The notes beneath the pieces were generated by a model. The model made no database searches, had not been told where the DNA came from, and saw only the letters and a program-made list of their open reading frames with translations. Shown in pieces: positions 57,858-64,000 of a stretch of 64,000 bases of DNA (the first letter of the stretch is position 1; each line of letters opens with the position of its first letter). Position numbers and translations under genes: made by a program. The DNA is from Ursus arctos (Eukaryota; Chordata; Mammalia; Carnivora; Ursidae), in NCBI RefSeq assembly GCF_023065955.2, contig NW_026622797.1, positions 57,719,689 to 57,783,688 on the forward strand, written 5' to 3'.

Positions 57858-58300
57858 ATTTGCCACACATTGGGTGGCTTAAAAACAACAAAAGCGTATT
57901 CTCTTACAGTTCTGGAGGTTAGAAATCCAAAATCAAAGTGTCCGTCTGTGTGGCTCCTTCAGAAGCTCTGAGGGTAAACCTCATCATCTGCTCTCATGCT
58001 TCTCTCCTAGCTTCTGGTGATTCCCTGCAACCCCTGGCTTTCTTGGCTTGTAGCTACCTCACTGCAATCTCTGCCTCCCCCTCCAACAGGCTTCCCCCTG
58101 TATGTCTGTGTGTGTCCAAATTTTCCTCTTTTTACAAAGACACCAATCATATTGAATTTAGAGCCTATCTTCATCCAGTATGACCTCATCTTAATTTGAT
58201 AACATCTGCCGAGATTTTATTTCCAAACACAGTCATATTCACAGGTTCCTGTGGACATGACTTTCTGCAGAACATTATTCAGCCTATCACATGAAGTAAT
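57858..58300 (-). mobile_element. MLT1-type LTR (ERVL-MaLR), antisense
   Basis: The order is gccacacattgggtggcttaaaaacaac, ctcttacagttctggaggttagaaatccaaaatcaaag, tcttggcttgtagctacctcactgcaatctctgcctcc, ttacaaagacaccaatcatattgaatttagagcc, tgacctcatcttaatttgataacatctgc, tttccaaacacagtcatattcacaggt. This is a nearly complete MLT1 LTR in antisense. It is an old, non-coding solo LTR. Confidence 0.8.
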
Positions 58301-58523
58301 TCTGTATCCCAAGATCACAAAAATATTCACATATGTGTTGTATGTATATGTGTATTTTTATGTTATTCTTTAATCCATCTGTCTCTCTATTGTTTTCTGA
58401 CATAATTAGTATTAATCATTTAGATGGAGTACATTATCTTGAAACTTGAGCCTTCCACTTTTTCAAGTGGTAATGGAAAGGTAAAATACCACATGATCCA
58501 TTTAAATAAAAACTTAGAAGTTT
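58301..58523. other. short unique stretch
   Basis: AT-rich, with no recognised feature. Confidence 0.5.
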
Positions 58524-58541
58524 CACACGTGCACGCGCGCG

Positions 58542-58585
<44 letters not shown>
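58524..58585. repeat. alternating purine-pyrimidine tract: (CG/CA)n then (CA)n
   Basis: 62 bp strictly alternate pyrimidine and purine. The first part is CG-rich (cacgtgcacgcgcgcgcacg) and leads into about 18 CA units. This is a classic Z-DNA-prone composition. The reading ARARAHTHTH is a repeat artefact. Confidence 0.95.
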
Positions 58586-58589
<4 letters not shown>

Positions 58590-58649
58590 TAAAAAAATTT
58601 AAGGGGACAATTTGATGACCCAGAACATGCCCAGGAAATACTAGGCTTG

Positions 58650-58845
58650 GGGCGCCTGAGTAGTGCAGTCCTTAAGCGTCTGCCTTCAGCTCAGGGAGTG
58701 ATCCCGGTGTTCCGGGATCGAGTCCCACATCAGTCTCCTCCGCTGGGAGCCTGCTTCTTTCTCTCCCACTCCCCCTGCTATGTTCCCTCTCTTGCTGGCT
58801 GTCTCTGTCACATAAATAAATAAAAATCTTTAAAAAAAAAAGAAA
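58650..58845 (+). mobile_element. Can-SINE (SINEC, arctoid type), sense
   Basis: The head gggcgcctgagtagtgcag has A-box mutations. It is followed by gcgtctgccttcagctcaggg, the B-box-like GGGATCGAGTCCC, a CT-rich part with ttgctggctgtctc, (AAAT)n and an A-tail. A perfect 15-bp TSD (58635-58649 and 58846-58860) flanks it. Confidence 0.94.
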
Positions 58846-58860
58846 GAAATACTAGGCTTG

Positions 58861-60254
58861 CCCATTGCAAAATAAATGCTCATCACTCTTGGAAATCTTA
58901 GTAGTCATCTTTTTCTCCTCGGCTAAGATTTACATAGTTTGATGAAGATGAAATCACACCCTGATTTATCAGGGGGTGGTCAGCCGAACAGAAGATACTT
59001 GTAGTACAGAAGCCCTTCAGCATTTTTTGTCTTCTGTTACATCACATGTTTGCTTTCATGTCACATTTTCCCTCAGATCTGGTTTTCAGATGAACACTCC
59101 ATCCAGTGCTCTGGCTTTGTTCATTTCTGTGTTGTCCCTCCTCATCCTGGAACAGATGTATGCGCAGAACTCTGCTTGTTCTCCAGATACTTTCCTACAA
59201 GTCACATTGGATTCTTTAGTGATCTTCAATTATCCTAGCGTTTAATAGGTTTCCTCCTTGGGTTGCCCTGTTGACTGTGTTACGTCACAGTTTGCAATGC
59301 CTTGTGCTTTGGTTCTCCACAATAGTAAAATACATACATACTTTAGTCTCTCAGACTAAAATCCTCTCTATCCTGCCTGAAATGTCTGTGCATTGACTGG
59401 CATGCGAATTTATCACACACCTGTTATGTTTTTTTTTCCTGGACATTTGTGTATTTCTACTGAAGGTTTTCGGTGGTTGTATATCCCATTAAAAACTATT
59501 GTATTGAAGAAATTTCATCCACTGAAATAATTTCTGGATTGTATAGCTGCCAATTAACGTAAGATTTAAGCTGTTCTTCAAACTGATGCATACATTTGAT
59601 ATGAATCTACCTAACAGCAAAATTGGAAGAAATTATTTTTCAGTTACTAAATGCACTAGTGAAATCTAGACTTCTGATTACCAGAAAGAAACAGAACTTA
59701 AATCAATAAGCTAATATTGAGTTATATAAACATTAAAGCAATACAAGAAAAAACATTTTTGACAGAGTGAATCACTTTATCAATAGCTTTTAAGTCTTAT
59801 ATAGCTTACTTTAAAATGTAAGTGGCTAAGTAATATTAAGGCATATGGACATTAGACCTCTTCGGGTGTTCATGATTTCATATATGAATATATCTAAACA
59901 TTGTTATCTTTAGACATAAAGCTTACAAATGTATGCCAGGCCCCATCCTTAACCGTGATTCTGCAAGGCCTCCAGGAGAGTTGTTTCTAGATATAAATAT
60001 TATGATAAGCTCTCTGGGCTCCCCTGGGTTTTTCTATATCATTGCCATCATCTGAGATCTACTAGGTTCTTTACTTGGACAACGCTTTTACTGGAATACA
60101 ACTATGGATGCTGACAGAGAACTTTGGTTCTGGGAGAAACACTCTACCCTAAATAGAATATTTAGTCTAGAGATAGTAACAAATTTCTAAAGGTTTTGTC
60201 CTGTAACCACATTTCGGAAGGCCTGGTCATCATCATGATCCATATATTCTATTT
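58861..60254. other. unique non-coding stretch
   Basis: No recognised gene or repeat. Overlapping 62- and 89-codon frames at 58976-59245 have no known domain. Confidence 0.5.
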
Positions 60255-60370
60255 ATCCTACAAATAATTATTTAACCTCTGCTATGTGCCAGGCCCTGTT
60301 CCAGGTATTAATGAACGAAACAAAAAAATAATTCTCTGTGCTTACAGAATTTACTGTATGGTAGATCCTC
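60255..60370 (-). mobile_element. L2 LINE 3' end, antisense
   Basis: The sequence aaataattatttaacctctgctatgtgccaggccctgttccaggtattaatgaacgaaac, then ctctgtgcttacagaatttactg, matches the antisense L2 3' end ('gcacctactatgtgccaggcactgttctagg'). Confidence 0.68.
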
Positions 60371-61339
60371 TTTAACCAAAACTTCAAATTCCACAATCTC
60401 TTAAGACTAATGTTCTGAAAAGGATGTTAGGAACACCAGAAATAAATAGACTTTTTATAGAGATCTGATAATAACATTTTTTGATACAGGAATAGATATG
60501 AGATCTTACTCATATAGATATGACTTGCGAGAAGGAATAGGGCCCCCAGGATTTCAATAACAGTGGAAAAAACTGTATGAGGTAGAGTGTTACTGCCATT
60601 GGGGTGAGATGGTTCCATATGAATATTTGTTAGCTCAAAGGAGGGTCTTGGCCATTTGAGCCCTCAACAGTATTTGGATGAAATAACGGGGGAGTTTTAA
60701 GCAGCAATGCATGGCACAAATTAGCTGGTTTGGGATTATACTTTTTTGAAATTCTAGATTATGGGTAAGAACAGCCCAAAGCAAATACTGTGTTCACTTG
60801 GTCCTTCACTGAATCTTTTTGTCCAACAGTGAAATGCTAAATGACAGGAGAAGCCTCTTCATAAACAATAATGATTTGTGTCTGATGTCAGCTGTGAAGC
60901 CATCTAGAAACAATCCCTTCCCATTGCCTGGCTCAGCTGAGCAGCTGCCATTTCCCTGGCCTAGCTTTACTGCTGCAGAGCTGGGCCACACAAACAATGG
61001 TCGTGCACCTGCTGCCGGGCCTGCCAGAATGACGGTGGTGCCATCGCTCAAGCCAGGAGGAATGGGACCATAAAATACAGACGCACGCCCTTGCTAGCTC
61101 AGCTGTTCTCTTTTCTGGTGCTCTCTCTTGCCAGACCAACAACTGGTCCAGTGTGCCTCACAAATCGCTTGTCGGCAGGACTGCGCTGAGATAGAGCCTT
61201 GTGTACTGCACCCAGGGAAGGGAATAAGTCTTCCACAATGGTTATCTCCTCCTTGACTTTCTCCTCCTTCGTGAGTCCACTCCTCTTGTGTTCATTCCAC
61301 CAAACCATAACTTCAGTTTAGAATCCTGCAACTTTGGTG
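60371..61339. other. unique stretch with a CNE-like block at 60.8-61.1 kb
   Basis: No recognised repeat. Positions 60830-61090 are moderately GC-rich and contain clustered motifs: ACAAT (SOX-type) at several places, CAGCTG E-boxes, and cagctgagcagctgcc. Open frames up to 84 codons are unrecognised. Confidence 0.45.
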
Positions 61340-61370
61340 CTGGAAGTAACCTTTGAAATCATCCTGTCTA

Positions 61371-61590
61371 GGGGCGCCTGGGTGGCTCAATCAGTTAAGC
61401 ATCTGCCTTTGGCTTAGGTCATGATCTCAGGGTCCTGGGATAGAGCCCTGCATCGGGCTCCTGGCTCAGTGGGGAGCCTGCTTCTCCCTCTCCCTCTCCC
61501 TCTCCCTCTCCCTCTCCCTCTCCCTCTCCCTCTGCCTCTGCTCATGCTCTCTCTCTCTGAAATAAATAAAAACTTAAAAAAGAAAAAGAA
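61371..61590 (+). mobile_element. Can-SINE (SINEC), sense, with expanded CTCCCT tract
   Basis: The head gggcgcctgggtggctcaat, ttaagcatctgcctttggcttaggtcatgatctcagggtcctgggat, the CT-rich region, aataaataaaaac and an A-rich tail are present. The TSD includes aaatcatcct (61356-61365 and 61593-61602), with an indel after it. About eight CTCCCT units span 61484-61533, far more than in the other SINEs here. Confidence 0.92.
61484..61533. repeat. (CTCCCT)n minisatellite within SINE
   Basis: About eight perfect hexanucleotide units expanded from the SINE's own CT-rich segment. The (RG)n and (LP)n open frames over it are artefacts. Confidence 0.95.
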
Positions 61591-61904
61591 AAAAATCATC
61601 CTAGCTCCCAAATTCTAAAGATAAGCAAACTGAAGCTCTAAGATGCAAGCCTTCCAAGCTTATACAAAGAAGGGGCTAGTAAATACAAGATTACAACCTG
61701 GACTGATGACTCCCAACCTAGTGCTCTCTCCACCCCTCCTTATTGTCCCTGCTGCCTCTCACAATAGCTCATCACCTCCTCTAATTTTGATTTCTGTAGC
61801 CATTCTGTGTTCCGATTTTACATGCCTTTGTAATAATTTTCTGGTTGATATCTTACATGCATTCTCAAATTCATTGTAAAATAACCAGTGCAGGTTACAT
61901 CTCT

Positions 61905-62380
61905 AAAAGAGCTGTCTCTTTGTGATTATTCTAACTCAAAAACCTTTCATGGTTTCTTTGTTGTCTCAGATTAGGTCTAAAGTGGATCCAACCCACTGTG
62001 TCTGCCTATGTCTGGTTCCCTGTTCTTGGAATGCTGCTCATGCCTTTCTATTTTCTGCTCCTTCTATTTGGAAAGACCACCCCATATCTCTGCCTATCAA
62101 GATCTACCCAGCTTTCAAAACTCAAATCAACTGTCACCAACTCCATCTATTACTCCCCACATGTGACCTCTTCCTTCCATGCTTTCCCATGACATTTAAT
62201 TTCCTCTCTCACATGGCATCCAACCCCACAGTGTAGATACTAGTGGAAATGTTTTATTCCTTCAAATAGACTTTAAATATTCCCATGCCTGAGATTCTCT
62301 CCCACACAGTCTAATACTTGCCACACCCCCAACAGCACCTAACACAGTGCCTAAAATATGGTGGATGCTCGGTTGAGTGT
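61905..62380 (+). mobile_element. L2 LINE 3' end, sense
   Basis: The segments ctcaaaaacctttcatggtttctttgttg, ccctgttcttggaatgctgctcatgcc, tctgcctatcaagatctacccagctttcaaaactcaaatcaactgtcacc and cagcacctaacacagtgcctaaaatatggtggatgctcggttgagtg follow the L2 consensus order. Confidence 0.78.
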
Positions 62381-62577
62381 TATACTATTTGAGCAAAATC
62401 TGACAAAAATATAGTCTCTTAGCTTAGAAACTTCATTTGATTTTGCAATCTATATTTATAGCTCCACTATATCTTGGAATTGGGAACCAAAGCTTAAAAA
62501 GTGGGATTTTTTTCTTTGTTTCTTATTTTTAAAAATTTTTCAGCAAGCACTATCTTTTTAAAAAATGTGTTAATTGC

Positions 62578-62760
62578 TCCAACTCTGTGAGGGTTACAGA
62601 AGGTGGGGAGGGCTAACTGGTGATGGGTATTAAGGAGGGCATGTGTTGTGACAAGTACTGGGTGTTATACGCAACTAATGAATCTCTGAACACTACATCA
62701 AAAACTAATGATGTACTATATGTTGGCTAATTGAACATAATAAAAAATAAAAAATAAATA
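62578..62760 (+). mobile_element. carnivore L1 3' end, sense, inserted in an older L1
   Basis: The segments gctaactggtgatgggtattaaggagggcatgtgttgtgac, actgggtgttatacgcaactaatgaatc, catcaaaaactaatgatgtactatatgttggc and an AAAT-rich tail are present. A perfect 13-bp TSD (ATGTGTTAATTGC, 62565-62577 and 62761-62773) flanks it. Confidence 0.93.
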
Positions 62761-63503
62761 ATGTGTTAATTGCAGTAAAATACACAGTAAAACAAAATAA
62801 GATAAAATTTACTCTCTTGACCATTTTTAAGTGTCCAGCTGTAGTATTAAATACATTCTATTGTTGTGTAACCATCATCACCGTCAATCTCTAGAACTCT
62901 TTTCATTTTGTAAAAATGAAACTCTGTACTCATTAAACGCCAGTAACTCTCCACTCCCCTCTTCCTTCAGGCTCTGGAAACCATCATTCTACTTTCTGTC
63001 TTTATGAATTTGGCTACTCTAGGTATCTCGTGTAAATGAAATTATATAGTATTTGTCTTTTTGTGATTGGTTAATTTCACTTAGCATAATGTCCTCAAGC
63101 TTCATTCATGTTATAGCATGTGTCAGAATTCCTTCTTCTTTAAGAGTGAATAATATTCTATTGTGGGTTTATGCTACATTTTATAGACCCATTCATCCAC
63201 GGATGGACGCTTGGATTGCTTCCATCTTTTGGCTATTTTGAATAGTGCTGTCATGAACATGGGTGTACAAATATCTCTTTATCACCCTGCTTGCAATTCT
63301 TTTGAATATATACCCAAAAGTGGAATTGCTAGGTCATATTCTACTTTTAATTCTGTTTTTTAAATTTACTTAAATTCAATTAGCCAAGGTATAGTACATC
63401 ATTGGGTTTTTTTATGTAATGTTCAATGATTCATCAGTTTAATTCTATTTTTAATTTTTTGAGGGACTGCCATACTCTTTTCCACAGCATTTGCACCATT
63501 TTA
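62761..63503 (-). mobile_element. ancient L1 (L1M type) 3' region, antisense, with nested L1
   Basis: Landmarks: aaaatttactctcttgaccatttttaagtgtccagc, gaactcttttcattttgtaaaaatgaaactctgtactcattaaac, ttctgtctttatgaatttggctactctagg, ttcacttagcataatgtcctcaagcttcattcatg, tgaacatgggtgtacaaatatc, caattcttttgaatatatacccaaaagtggaattgctagg and gagggactgccatactcttttcc. This is one co-linear antisense L1M, interrupted at 63361-63437. Confidence 0.83.
63361..63437 (-). mobile_element. carnivore L1 3' terminus, antisense, nested in L1M
   Basis: The sequence taaatttacttaaattcaattagccaaggtatagtacatcattgggtttttttatgtaatgttcaatgattcatcag is the reversed carnivore L1 3' end. A 15-bp TSD with one mismatch (63346-63360 and 63438-63452) lies within the L1M sequence. 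Confidence 0.88.
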
Positions 63504-64000
63504 AATTTGAAAGTGAGATTCTTTACAATAAAAAAAAAGATCTCCCAAGAGTCTAAGATGTAACAGAATACCTGAAGTAAAGAAATAATAGAAACTACAG
63601 TCTACGACCCAAGCTGCTCCAGTCAGATGAATCACAGCTGGTGTTCAGAAGCCAATTCAATGGGAAGAATACAACACAGAGCCCTGGACTTCCTGAGCCT
63701 GACTGTGCCTCAGAATCCCCCCACCAGATACCCTGAACTAGGACCTCTGGGAATTACATAGAGCTCCTCCAGTGGTCATCTGACCTGGGTACATGTGGAG
63801 AGTTTTCTCATGGACTATGAATATGCCTACAAACTTGGTTTGCTGATGGTATTGGGCCTGAGGGAGAGGAAAAATGAGTTAGTATTTATTTTAAAATATC
63901 TACTTGTTTAGATTCATATTTATGGCCATACCTTGGGACAGACTCCTGCAGATGCTCAGTTGACTCCAGAGTGATGGGGCAGAGAAACTAGAGCAGGGGG
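63504..64000. other. unique or weakly repeat-like stretch to the window end
   Basis: No gene seen. Positions 63690-63790 (gagcctgactgtgcctcagaatccccccacc...ggacctctgggaattacatagag) vaguely resemble MER5-group transposons ('gactgtgcatcagaatcacc'), but too weakly to call. Confidence 0.4.

Larger units (their letters stand above)
61340..61735 (-). mobile_element. MIR-like SINE, antisense, split by a Can-SINE
   Basis: Left part: ggtgctggaagtaacctttgaaatcatcctgtct. Right part: aaattctaaagataagcaaactgaagctctaagatgcaagc...ggggctagtaaatac...ctcccaacctagtgctctctccacc. Together they read as an old tRNA-derived SINE in antisense, MIR or a related family. The Can-SINE 61371-61590 sits inside it. Confidence 0.55.

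Noticed and set aside
1..64000. CRISPR arrays, bacterial operons, integrons or phage modules
   Set aside because: No direct-repeat/spacer pattern and no prokaryotic coding density. The repeat content is clearly mammalian.
1..64000. tRNA genes suggested by A/B-box-like segments
   Set aside because: All such segments belong to tRNA-derived SINE heads, which lack an intact cloverleaf and continue into the SINE body.

Overview
This is mammalian genomic DNA, from a carnivore of the dog-like (caniform) branch and most likely an arctoid such as a bear. The evidence is the SINE content. Nine near-complete tRNA-Lys-derived Can-SINEs start with the arctoid GCGCCTGGGTGGCTCAG head rather than the dog SINEC_Cf head. 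Most of them carry a CGCTGGCTGTCTCT-type tail that I associate from memory with bears. Several L1 3' ends also have the carnivore-specific 'tgatgggtattaaggagggca...actgggtgttata' segment. The exact species is inference.

I found no intact protein-coding gene, no structural RNA gene, no CRISPR array and no operon. Every open reading frame is short. The ones that resemble known proteins are decayed L1 ORF1 or ORF2 pieces. The window therefore looks like a gene desert or the interior of a very long intron. One weak exon-like segment lies in a small CpG-rich block near 34.3-34.7 kb.

Layout. 1.6-4.7 kb: a sense L1 with its 5' end preserved, a decayed ORF1, a large internal deletion in ORF2 and an abnormal pyrimidine-rich 3' end. 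5.8-9.8 kb: two SINEs, the second nested in a long antisense L2. 10-16 kb: ancient repeats (MIR, L2, L1M), a CA/TA microsatellite and an antisense L1M. 16-35 kb: the most repeat-poor part, with AT-rich blocks resembling conserved non-coding elements, a perfect 14-bp-arm hairpin at 19.09 kb, an A/T palindrome at 17.39 kb, a 31-bp tandem duplication at 24.6 kb and a MITE-like inverted repeat at 33.1 kb. 35-42 kb: antisense SINE, a long antisense ancient L1, MIRs and simple repeats. 42.6-50 kb: two L1 insertions with perfect target-site duplications (TSDs), L1M, MLT1-type LTR pieces and a 1.1-kb L2. 50-64 kb: repeat-poor DNA alternating with MIR, MLT1, L2, SINEs, a 62-bp alternating purine-pyrimidine tract and a nested L1-in-L1M cluster.

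Repeat family names are my recognition of sequence character and were not checked by a search. Edges of ancient elements are approximate to about +/-30 bp. Edges of elements with TSDs are exact or nearly so. I did not find a previously undescribed biological system. The items most worth checking are the chimeric L1, the perfect hairpin, the CpG-rich exon-like block, the CTCF-like motifs and the repeat-free blocks.
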